From Candidatus Rifleibacteriota bacterium (GTDB lineage Bacteria > Muiribacteriota > Ozemobacteria > Ozemobacterales > Ozemobacteraceae): a DNA stretch of 64,000 nt. The stretch spans positions 1 through 64,000 of the forward strand of contig JADFXM010000013.1 of NCBI GenBank assembly GCA_015233565.1, given 5' to 3'. The notes below the pieces were generated by a model, which was not told where the DNA came from, ran no database searches, and worked only from the letters and a program-made list of their open reading frames with translations. Below, in pieces: positions 56,601-64,000 of the stretch. Within the stretch, counting starts at the first letter, position 1; each line of letters opens with the position of its first letter. Both the position numbers and the translations under genes were made by a program.

Positions 56601-59036
56601 ATCGTTTGCATATAATCCCGAAGCCGGTTCAAATTTGACTGAAGATGGTCCAACTGTTCGGATAATAAAACTTCTGGTTGCTGGGCTTGACATTGAATTT
56701 CCGGACTTGTCGAATGGATTGACTGAAACTGTATATGTTCCATTCAATGTTAGTTGCGGAAAAGTGAAGAACATTGTATCAGTTCCGTTATTTGTAAAAT
56801 TTCCGCTAATTTTTGTATTACTTTGATCGTGAGTTAAAGTAAATACTGTTTTGTTGAAATCAATTCCCCAGCCTGACAAATCGCTGAATGCCGAAGTCAA
56901 TTTGTTGACTGCGGATGCAACTGTTGGAATAGTGGAAGGCGGTTGCATATTGTTAATGTCGACTACCAGATCGTCCAGGCTGACTCGTTGAACAGTGGGT
57001 GCATCCCTATCTACCATTACTGTTCGGAATCCCGTTGGGTTGTAGGCTTCTCTATTGCCGTTGGGTTTGGCACGGTCGGCAGCGATTGCCCAAAGTTTGT
57101 AATAACCGGGAGCTAAACCTGAGACGTCCCAGTTAAGTGTCCAGGAGGCATTGTTTCCATCAAATATAGGAACTGACTGTGAGGAGATTGATCCTCCTCC
57201 ATATGATTGCCACGAAACCTCGGCATAACCAACTCCTGATCCGGAATCTCTTGAGGAACCTTTGATGTTAATGGAATTTACTCCGCTTGCAACATATATT
57301 GTGTCCATTGAATCCATTGTAGAGGTTGGTGGTGTGGTGTCGATCTGGAAGGAATTTGAAACGGTAAAAGCGCTCATGACATTTCCCGCAGTGTCTTTCG
57401 CGTTGGTAATCTTTAAATATTGTGCCATTCCATCCATAGTAGCGGATTGCCCGGATGGAATTGCTATTTGTGCAACAAATGTCCGTGAAGCAGTCCATGA
57501 ACCGGCATTACTGACTTGGTCGCCGCCATTAAGAGGTGCAAAAGAAACTGTAGGTTTTTGAGTGATATCCATATCTTTGGTAAAATCAACTTCTACGGAA
57601 TAATTTCCAGCGGTAATCCAGGTTGAAGCATTTAAAGGAAGTGGCTGCGAAGCGAGAGAGGAGCCTCCAATTAAAACTGCAGCAACATTCGAACTGGAAG
57701 TATCCTTGAATATTCTTATCGGGACTGACGGATTGGAGCGATTCCCTGGAGGACCATTTGCTGAATCTTCAGTAACCGCGTAGAGAACATTCTCTCCATC
57801 CGAAAGTGCGACAGAAGGGAAAGAAAATGAACCATCGCTGGCAGCACTGGTAGAAGCGATACTGGTGCCATCCATTCTGAAGAGCGTAACCATTACTGGC
57901 GGAGAATTTACTCCATTACTTACAGGGTCCTGAGCAGAAGTTCCTGCAATGGTTATGGTACTTGCAGACGTTGGAGTTTGAGGTTGAGTTAACGATGCTC
58001 TGCCTGGCGGGGTCACATCAACCTTTACGACAAATTCAGGGGACGCAGGAGATTCATTTCCGTGAGAATCTGTTCCTTTAACAGTGTAATGATGCTCACC
58101 TTCTGAAGCATTTGTTACTCCGGCCACCCAATCTGTTCCGGAAATGGTTCCATCGGTAATCTTGGTTCCGCCGTCATAGAGCGCTACAGCAACGATGTCG
58201 GAAGAATTAATTTTTCCCTTGATATTAAAGTTTTTTACCTGAACAGGAGACACTGGATCGGAAACTGATATGGTTGGCTGTTGAGGCCCTTGAGTTTGAA
58301 CCAGAAATCCAATTTGTCCAATACCCTGGTTTGCGGTATTTACTGGAAGAGTAGTGTCTTTACATACCGCTCTGATTGTGTATTGGCCTTGAGCCACATT
58401 GGTTGGCAAAGCCAAAGTATATCTGAATGTTGTCTCAGTTGGAGTGCCATCAGGAGCTGGAGCAGCGCCGGCAATAGCGGGGGAAACTGTTACATCAGGA
58501 ACTCCCTGAACATTCTTGCTCGATCTGACAGTAAATTTGACAACATTATAACTTGCTATTGGTGAAAAGATTGATCCGTTGTCAAGTGTCACATCGACAG
58601 TTGGCGGGGTAAGATCAATCTCAATGTTCTTGTCACAGACCGCTTCAGCCATTTTAGCGTTGGGGACAGCGGTTTCATAGACCTGGACCTTAAAACTCTT
58701 TATACCTGATCCAAGATTGGATCCCGTTGTAACAAGATCAGCAGTCAGTTGGTTGGTAATAGTTGTCCCAATTGGGGTAGCGGCTGCATCGGTTCCAGCT
58801 AAAAAAGTCGCCGAAAATGGTGGAGTGTCCCCTGCTGTCCAGGTGCCATTCAATTTCACACTGACACCGGCATTATATTTATTGCCTGTGGTCGCAGCGG
58901 GATCAGTGATTGTGCACTTCAATCCGGTAATATCCGCCATCAAATAGGTTGGAGCCGCAATCATCAAACAAAGAACGGCTATTAACCCACGAAGTGCGGA
59001 AATTACAAACCGGTACGTGTTTTTCTGTCTCCTCAT
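53619..59036 (-). CDS. About 1805-aa secreted multi-Ig-like protein with C-terminal FlgD-Ig/T9SS-type-A-like domain; start set to MRRQKN
   Basis: AGGAG RBS before ATG at 59036; repeated Ig-like blocks; C-terminus LKTYPNPTRGEAVWFSYNF…LKVYDVSGHVV…WDLRNDNGRKVANGIYLYKLEA…IAVLK. Confidence 0.85.
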   Translation of the reverse strand: MRRQKNTYRFVISALRGLIAVLCLMIAAPTYLMADITGLKCTITDPAATTGNKYNAGVSVKLNGTWTAGDTPPFSATFLAGTDAAATPIGTTITNQLTADLVTTGSNLGSGIKSFKVQVYETAVPNAKMAEAVCDKNIEIDLTPPTVDVTLDNGSIFSPIASYNVVKFTVRSSKNVQGVPDVTVSPAIAGAAPAPDGTPTETTFRYTLALPTNVAQGQYTIRAVCKDTTLPVNTANQGIGQIGFLVQTQGPQQPTISVSDPVSPVQVKNFNIKGKINSSDIVAVALYDGGTKITDGTISGTDWVAGVTNASEGEHHYTVKGTDSHGNESPASPEFVVKVDVTPPGRASLTQPQTPTSASTITIAGTSAQDPVSNGVNSPPVMVTLFRMDGTSIASTSAASDGSFSFPSVALSDGENVLYAVTEDSANGPPGNRSNPSVPIRIFKDTSSSNVAAVLIGGSSLASQPLPLNASTWITAGNYSVEVDFTKDMDITQKPTVSFAPLNGGDQVSNAGSWTASRTFVAQIAIPSGQSATMDGMAQYLKITNAKDTAGNVMSAFTVSNSFQIDTTPPTSTMDSMDTIYVASGVNSINIKGSSRDSGSGVGYAEVSWQSYGGGSISSQSVPIFDGNNASWTLNWDVSGLAPGYYKLWAIAADRAKPNGNREAYNPTGFRTVMVDRDAPTVQRVSLDDLVVDINNMQPPSTIPTVASAVNKLTSAFSDLSGWGIDFNKTVFTLTHDQSNTKISGNFTNNGTDTMFFTFPQLTLNGTYTVSVNPFDKSGNSMSSPATRSFIIRTVGPSSVKFEPASGLYANDTNPAIATDQVWAFMDDPQADYSSSTMSVVYNGMECGTQLKGASTTALIWDLYGTTASHSKDQSNDGRYNITVVPWDIYGNRGNAQNSFFYYDSQAPVITQTTPASGSWCGRSTTTIPTQASDAPKDQVTFGKAAIAQDASWQNGLGSGLNLTTASYGAKLDFMNQSVSGSLVGTSTWNINLPNITVADALNSPGWGTITTQLFIADKVTSLAPNSATYTWTIFMDYLRPKMSFSKPLGTGKYCKNTLNLVGYATDLGQDATNLQVNRIEVSKNQGTYYPVNFSTGKEATWTYTMDISDLPNGTNKIYGRAFDRGGNQSNDDPFAATGLDSYVTFSIDRTPPTPPTPIIPLNDSIQNNRGERFKWNAVTGADKYLIQIADDSSFNNILNNLIQPTDATYTGLLGEITYLPESSFSVPKDGTFYWRVASIESCNDGYNISSFSTTMRFVIDTVKPKILEVQPSPSSGNKITTGMVTFSVRFSETMDTTIPPTVNLTSAGGQLMQLVQTSYKDNTWMGTTVIPRDSSALYDGNAILQVTNAKDLAGNQMESDSTNQVVIKTGPAFEIKIFSNPANPYEITIVTRSSEALQAPPTCTVSQGSGNVPVVMNFLKEQFYAGGYRIDSTQTGKSYIDISGSDLYGMTGQGSVEFVVQGVTTSSNIRWLSPDGLSEVLIGTGTVKKPASLFMLPRIVDDFEAPISTGKASIKLASVASGVSDLSKQELVEIKSLEEIGPSTTKISRKLRYTTDFQLPYGCTISSKYMGIYRNSGDGWVYCGGTVKGNRITSELDGLGSLALMADLKPPCLSSLWPSDGTHLDDALFTVEGNLNDKGSGIATESLQILIDGKVQTGVTFEADGTFKYAPKTILPKGNHALEIRASDRMGNQIQKSITFVAPGPFQIEDLKTYPNPTRGEAVWFSYNFGQKAEEIKLKVYDVSGHVVTSFDTFDFNSMTSGRLRWDLRNDNGRKVANGIYLYKLEAIKNGQKIKSSGKIAVLK

Positions 59037-59403
59037 GTTTTTACTCCTGACTTTTCTTGAAACCGGGCACAAAAAGATTCTTATTCAGGATCATCTTTCG
59101 ACATAATGGGAGAAAAGTTTTATCTAATTTTTTTTCTCGAACCCAATATCAAATAGAAAAGCGAGTATTCATCAAAATTATTTTGAGGAGAGAATTATTT
59201 GTCCAGGGTCTTTTCTTCATGAGTTAAAATATTCACTAAAATTTTACGATCAAGATCTTAACTTACTGTTGTTCCAGCAATGAATTGGGCGCAAGGGGAT
59301 CCCTTTTGAGTCTTTTTCCAGCTTTCAATAGGACTTAATGGCTGATTGGAAACTAGCGGTTGAAGGTCAACAACCTCATAAAATTGAACCGTTGAGGTGA
59401 AAA

Positions 59404-59634
59404 ATGTTAAAGGTAATAAAAGTCAGTGCAAATAACGATTATACACTTTTTGTTGAATTGTCTGATGGACGATCGGGAATATTTGACGTTAAACCTTATC
59501 TTGAGAAAGGTGTGTTTAAGCACTTGAAAGATATAAATTATTTTAAAAAAGTAAAACCTTTTTTTTGTGGAATCGCATGGCCAAATGAACAAGACCTAAG
59601 TGCAGACACAATTGCTAATGAATTAAAAACCTGA
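59404..59634 (+). CDS. DUF2442 family protein
   Basis: YTLFVELSDGRSGIFDVKPYLEKGVFKHLKDINYFKKVKPFFCGIAWPNEQDLSADTI. Confidence 0.85.
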   Translation: MLKVIKVSANNDYTLFVELSDGRSGIFDVKPYLEKGVFKHLKDINYFKKVKPFFCGIAWPNEQDLSADTIANELKT

Positions 59635-59701
59635 AATCAAAGGAAAATGCTGCTATGGTTAAAAAGTTAGTGAAACGCTGATGCGTTAAAAAAATCAAAT
59701 C

Positions 59702-59738
59702 CCTCACGCAGGATAGACAGCTTGTCTTCAGCGTAAGG
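59702..59738. repeat. 37-nt imperfect palindrome
   Basis: CCTcACGCaggatAGACAgctTGTCTtcaGCGTaAGG. Confidence 0.6.
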
Positions 59739-59824
59739 TTGTTATACGAATTGATGGTGAAATTGAAATGAAAAACATAAAATGACCATTGAAGCTGGTC
59801 AAAGGGAGGTTTTCCCTCTCTCTT

Positions 59825-60123
59825 CCAGCACTACTGGACATATGGGTTCCCATCCGGTGGTTCATGAACATAACCGGGCCGTAGCTGGATAGTGAATCTT
59901 CGACCACAGATCCTTCGCAGAAATCAGTCCCTTTTCTTTAAGCCATTTGCTTGTCATCCCTGGTAAGTAGCTATGGTTTTCGAGAGATTCCAAGGGCCTT
60001 TTCGGCTGGAGCTGTGCATAATTGTCAGCCTTTTGGATACACCCATTTTAGAAGTTCACGAATATGCGTGCGAGACCTTTCCACTGTTTCCAGTAGCATG
60101 TTCATATTCTTCTTCGAAGCCAT
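59825..60123 (-). pseudogene. Degenerate 3' end of a group II intron: broken reverse-transcriptase tail plus domain V-like hairpin
   Basis: Minus strand GAACCACCGGATGGGAACCCATATGTCCAGTAGTGCTGG resembles group II domain V; preceded by …MTSKWLKEKGLISAKDLWSKIHYPATARLCS* with an upstream frameshift. Confidence 0.45.
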
Positions 60124-60329
60124 TTGTCTATCTCTGGAATCGGTCCTATAACAGCCTCAAAATAACATGCTCGGTTTCGAGTGGCAAATGAGGATTTTTT
60201 ATGAAAATTGCAGAGTTTTAATTTTCGAAATTCACTTCAAGCTATTAATTTTTATGTTGCAAAAATAACAGTAGAATGTTATTATTACGACATAAATAAC
60301 AACAATATATTATTTGCGCCAGGAAAATA

Positions 60330-61481
60330 ATGAAAAGTTTTAAACGAGAGTTAGCGATTTTCAAGCATAAAAGCTCTGCATTTATTTTTGGTCCAAGAAT
60401 GACAGGGAAGACAACGCTTCTGCGAAAATTGTCTTTCGATGCTTTTTTTGACCTGCTTGATCCTCGGCTTGAGCTTTTATACCGAGCGAACCCTGAGCGT
60501 TTCTGGGAGCAAATTTCGGCACTTCCAAAGGGTTCTGTAATAATTGTTGACGAAATTCAGAGAATTCCTCAATTACTTAATTATGTTCAAATGGGAATAG
60601 ATCGATTTGAACAGGTATTTTTGCTTTCTGGCTCAAGCGCCAGAAAACTTCGCAGGGGTGGAGCTAATTTGTTGGGGGGACGAGCCTTGGATCTTAAGCT
60701 TCATCCGCTTACCAGCTCAGAGATTGGTAATGAATTCAACCTTTTATCCGCGTTAAAGTATGGAACTCTTCCCAAAATAACCACTCTCCTTATGGACGAT
60801 AAAGAGGAACTTGCACAAGCCATGCTTGCCAGTTATGTTACCACCTATATCAAGGAAGAAATCCAAGCAGAGGCGATTATAAGAAATATCGGGGCATTTC
60901 AACGTTTTCTTGCAGTAGCAGTTCAGAGTCATTCGCAGATTATTGAATTTTCGAATGTTTCTCGGGAGTGTGCAGTTCCAGCCAGCACGGTTAAAGAATA
61001 CTACCAGATCCTGGAAGACACTTTGATAGGCTTTTTGCTGTGGCCGTTCGACCATAATGAAAGAAAAAAAAGTCGGCCAAAATCTTATTTTTTTGATTGC
61101 GGAGTTGTTAGAGCACTTCAAAATAGGCTTTCTGTTACTCCCAACGCACAGGAAAAAGGTTTATTATTTGAAATGTGGTTTATTAATGAAATTATGCGAA
61201 TCAGGGATTATTCTCGAAAACCTCATGAATTTGCCTTTTGGCGTGAACGAGAGCATGAAATCGATTTGCTCGTTCTGGACAGTAAGGGAGTTGTTCTCGC
61301 TATTGAATGCAAGACCGGTTCAGCTACTATTAAACAATCAACTGCCAGTCGTTTTAAAGAGCGTTTTCCCGATGTTCCTCTTATAGTAGCTTCAATGGCA
61401 GAAGACCGTAAACGGATCTCTAAAAATGTGGAGATTTTCCCATGGCATGACGCTCTGGAAGTATATAAAGCCCTTAAATGA
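60330..61481 (+). CDS. AAA ATPase with C-terminal DUF4143/nuclease-like domain
   Basis: FIFGPRMTGKTTLLRKL, IIVDEIQRIPQLLNYVQ, LLSGSSARKLRRGGANLLGGRAL, FWREREHEIDLLVLDSKGVVLAIECKTG. Confidence 0.9.
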   Translation: MKSFKRELAIFKHKSSAFIFGPRMTGKTTLLRKLSFDAFFDLLDPRLELLYRANPERFWEQISALPKGSVIIVDEIQRIPQLLNYVQMGIDRFEQVFLLSGSSARKLRRGGANLLGGRALDLKLHPLTSSEIGNEFNLLSALKYGTLPKITTLLMDDKEELAQAMLASYVTTYIKEEIQAEAIIRNIGAFQRFLAVAVQSHSQIIEFSNVSRECAVPASTVKEYYQILEDTLIGFLLWPFDHNERKKSRPKSYFFDCGVVRALQNRLSVTPNAQEKGLLFEMWFINEIMRIRDYSRKPHEFAFWREREHEIDLLVLDSKGVVLAIECKTGSATIKQSTASRFKERFPDVPLIVASMAEDRKRISKNVEIFPWHDALEVYKALK

Positions 61482-61588
61482 AACTTTTCATTAAAAGGTT
61501 TCCAAAAGGGGGGGGTGTTCTGCCTCTAGGAAATTACTTTCAAGTATTTAATTTGTTAATTTCACGAGAAAACAAGGGATTCTAATAT

Positions 61589-64000
61589 ATGAATTTACCT
61601 CAGCATTCCAATCGGGATCTTTTAATCAACGATCTGACACAAAATAAATTGGGAATCAGTTTCTGTATGCTGAAAAGCAGGACTGATATGTTTGAACCAT
61701 TTCTTTTGCGGATTTACCCATGGTTTACTGTTAGGAACCAACATTTCCTTGCTTTATGCATTTTGATGACTCTTTTTTTCCCAGCACAAAATGCTTTTTC
61801 TCAAGTACAACCATCGGAACAAAGCCAAAATTCCTCCAGTTCTGAAAGCGCGGCAAATGCTAAAGTCTCTCAGAATTCAAATTCAAAAAGCAAGACTGGT
61901 CCTAAAGGTGGTTTAAATTCAAGTTCCCAAATTGTTGACGTGAGAATTCTTTCGAACCAGATTATTTGCATAGTACTCGATTCAACAAAGGACGTTTTAA
62001 ATCGAAAAGAGAAGAAGTTTAATTTACCGGCGAGTCTGGAGAAGGTTGCAAAAGTTGTCCCTGATTGGTTAAAAGAAAAAAGAGCCTTCTATCAGGTTTT
62101 TTCAACGTGGATTGATTTTCGTCTCGAATTTGTAAAGAAACTTGAGGACAATGATTATTGGACAGTGAACGGTACTCATCCGGAACAGGCAGTCTACTGG
62201 CCGCAAAGCATTGATGCTTTTCCTGAAAATAGTTCTGACTTTCCGTGCCCACCCAAAACAATTGGACTTCCAAGAATTGCGGATTATGTGTTTTTACGAT
62301 TGAAAAAAGCCCTTATTCCAGGGAAACCATTGCATGTTCAGAATAGTGACGAGGAGTCGAAAAAGCTTTTCTTTGATGATTTGTCAACCATCTGCTGGTC
62401 AATAAAAGTCAATCAGGTGGGATATCTGGCAAGTGCTTCCAAAAAGATTGCATATCTTGGAATGTGGGCAGGCCCAATGGGTGCTGTTGATTTTTCATCT
62501 TTTGATGGGACTGCTTTTCAAGTCTACCGATGGGAATCAGGACAAAAATGGAATGAGGGAAATGCGACCGGTACTTCACTATTTTCAGGAAAAATTAAAC
62601 TTCGTGCGGCTGAGAAATCCCAAAGATTCAAGGAAATTCCCATTACCGGAGAGGATGTCTATGAAATGGATTTTTCCGATTTCAAGGAGAGTGGACGTTT
62701 TTGTATAGTTGTTCCCGGACTCGGAAGATCCTGGCCGTTCAAAGTTTCCGAAGATACATATGGGGAAGTTTTTTTTACGGTCATGAAGGGAATATTCGCC
62801 CAACGTTGCGGAATTGAACTCAAACCCCCATATTCAAACTGGACAAGGAATGCGTGCCATCTTAAGAGTTTCCGAGGAGGTTTTCCCCCTGAAATACCCA
62901 ATTCTATGAACAATTGGTACAATAGCGATAAATATGATAAAACAAGCTCTGGTCCAGTGGTTCAGTTTGGGTTCCGGGATTCATCGGGCAAACCCGAGAG
63001 GATTGGCACATTCGAAGTGATACAATGCACTAAGACTCAGGAAAAGCTTGAAAAAATAACCGGTGGATGGCATGATGCGGCTGATTTTGACCGAAGAACC
63101 GCACATTTTGAAGGAACCCTTGATCTATGCGCTGCATTCGAAATGTACCCTGAAAAATTTTGTGATGGCCAGCTCGAAATTCCCGAATCAGGGAATGGAA
63201 TTCCGGATATCCTGGATGAAGCCCTCATTCCTGTCGAATTCTTCAAAAAAACACAGACTCCTGAAGGCGGAATAAGTGGCTGGGTGGAACAAACTTCTCA
63301 TCCACGCCATGACCGCCTTCCAGACTTGGATGATTCACCGTTTTATGTGTCTCTTCCCGAGAGAAACGCATCTTTGGCTTATTCAAGCGTGGCTGCCTAC
63401 CTTGGACGACTTCTCGCGAAGTTTGATAAGACAAAATCAGCTGAATTGATCGAATCGGCTAAAAAAGCGTTTTCCTGGGGATTGAATCCGAACAATTCGA
63501 TTCGCGGGGTCAAGTTTGAAAAAACTTCTCGCCATGACAAGATCGAGGAAACGAAAACCATTTTATTTGATCAAATGGAACCGCTTCCCGGACTAAGGAA
63601 TGGAAAGGCCAACCCCTTCAAAGTTCTTGCTGCTATTCAACTTTTTTTGGCCACTGAAGACAACACTTACCGGGAAAGGGCGAAAGCTGATGATAGCCTC
63701 AAGGAATTTTACGCCCGGGGGCTTCCGGATGATGTATCGCCTTTTGCTTTTGTAACACCGCTTCTCAATCCCAAAGTTTTTGGAGAGGATGGAAACAGCT
63801 TCCTCTTGAGTCTGGCGCGAAAAGAGGCTGATCTTTTTATTCGCGGGCAGTCGAATCTTGCATACAGAACCCTTTGGCGCCCCCCTGATCACACGTTTTA
63901 TTCCAATTTATCCTGGGGCGGGATCCATGCCGGGCGTCGGGCTCAGTTTCCTTTGATTGTTTGGCGTGTAACAGGAGAACAGAAATATTTGGAGGCTGCT
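61589..64000 (+). CDS. Glycoside hydrolase family 9 (cellulase-like) with CelD-type N-terminal Ig domain, truncated by right window edge; start may be ATG 61688
   Basis: 804 open codons to the edge; signal FLALCILMTLFFPAQNAFSQ; IKVNQVGYLASASKKIAYLG; GGWHDAADFD; GNGIPDILDEA. Confidence 0.88.
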   Translation, partial: MNLPQHSNRDLLINDLTQNKLGISFCMLKSRTDMFEPFLLRIYPWFTVRNQHFLALCILMTLFFPAQNAFSQVQPSEQSQNSSSSESAANAKVSQNSNSKSKTGPKGGLNSSSQIVDVRILSNQIICIVLDSTKDVLNRKEKKFNLPASLEKVAKVVPDWLKEKRAFYQVFSTWIDFRLEFVKKLEDNDYWTVNGTHPEQAVYWPQSIDAFPENSSDFPCPPKTIGLPRIADYVFLRLKKALIPGKPLHVQNSDEESKKLFFDDLSTICWSIKVNQVGYLASASKKIAYLGMWAGPMGAVDFSSFDGTAFQVYRWESGQKWNEGNATGTSLFSGKIKLRAAEKSQRFKEIPITGEDVYEMDFSDFKESGRFCIVVPGLGRSWPFKVSEDTYGEVFFTVMKGIFAQRCGIELKPPYSNWTRNACHLKSFRGGFPPEIPNSMNNWYNSDKYDKTSSGPVVQFGFRDSSGKPERIGTFEVIQCTKTQEKLEKITGGWHDAADFDRRTAHFEGTLDLCAAFEMYPEKFCDGQLEIPESGNGIPDILDEALIPVEFFKKTQTPEGGISGWVEQTSHPRHDRLPDLDDSPFYVSLPERNASLAYSSVAAYLGRLLAKFDKTKSAELIESAKKAFSWGLNPNNSIRGVKFEKTSRHDKIEETKTILFDQMEPLPGLRNGKANPFKVLAAIQLFLATEDNTYRERAKADDSLKEFYARGLPDDVSPFAFVTPLLNPKVFGEDGNSFLLSLARKEADLFIRGQSNLAYRTLWRPPDHTFYSNLSWGGIHAGRRAQFPLIVWRVTGEQKYLEAA

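Noticed and set aside
59951-60191. Plus-strand ORFs over the intron relic
   Set aside because: Antisense to the RT-like tail; no plausible RBS or motif.
1-64000. CRISPR arrays, rRNA operons, tRNA genes
   Set aside because: No regularly spaced repeats, rRNA-like blocks or convincing cloverleaf seen by eye; a tRNAscan-SE/minced run would be decisive.

Overview
AT-rich bacterial chromosomal window, about 64 kb, read by eye with no database searches. Most genes from ~2 to ~31 kb lie on the minus strand. Recognisable content: a CYTH-domain protein; an FHA-GAF-GGDEF diguanylate cyclase next to a Ser/Thr kinase; MiaB; three prepilin/PilX-like genes; PIN-PhoH; a compact UbiA / PEP-synthase-like / BtaA-like (DUF3419) operon; an aspartokinase + DUF39 + NIL-ferredoxin + UPF0280 operon that matches the sulfide-dependent homocysteine pathway known from methanogens; two tandem HAMP-SpoIIE phosphatases; an L,D-transpeptidase; a Zn-PLC-like protein; an M16 peptidase; an HD-GYP protein with an apparent export signal; a 2263-aa transglutaminase-like/SF1 helicase/PD-(D/E)XK protein (possible defence gene) carrying an in-frame G9 tract; a large cluster of TPR/HEAT/beta-helix/Ig-like secreted proteins; a degenerate group II intron tail; a DUF4143 AAA ATPase; and a GH9 cellulase-like CDS that runs off the right edge and is absent from the ORF track. 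The best candidates for undescribed biology are the UbiA/PEPS-like/BtaA-like operon, the exported HD-GYP, the giant helicase-nuclease with its homopolymer tract, and a GC-rich attC-like palindrome downstream of a SpoIIE gene. No CRISPR array, rRNA or convincing tRNA was seen. The lineage is unknown; a deep-branching anaerobe (Riflebacteria-like) is only a weak guess.
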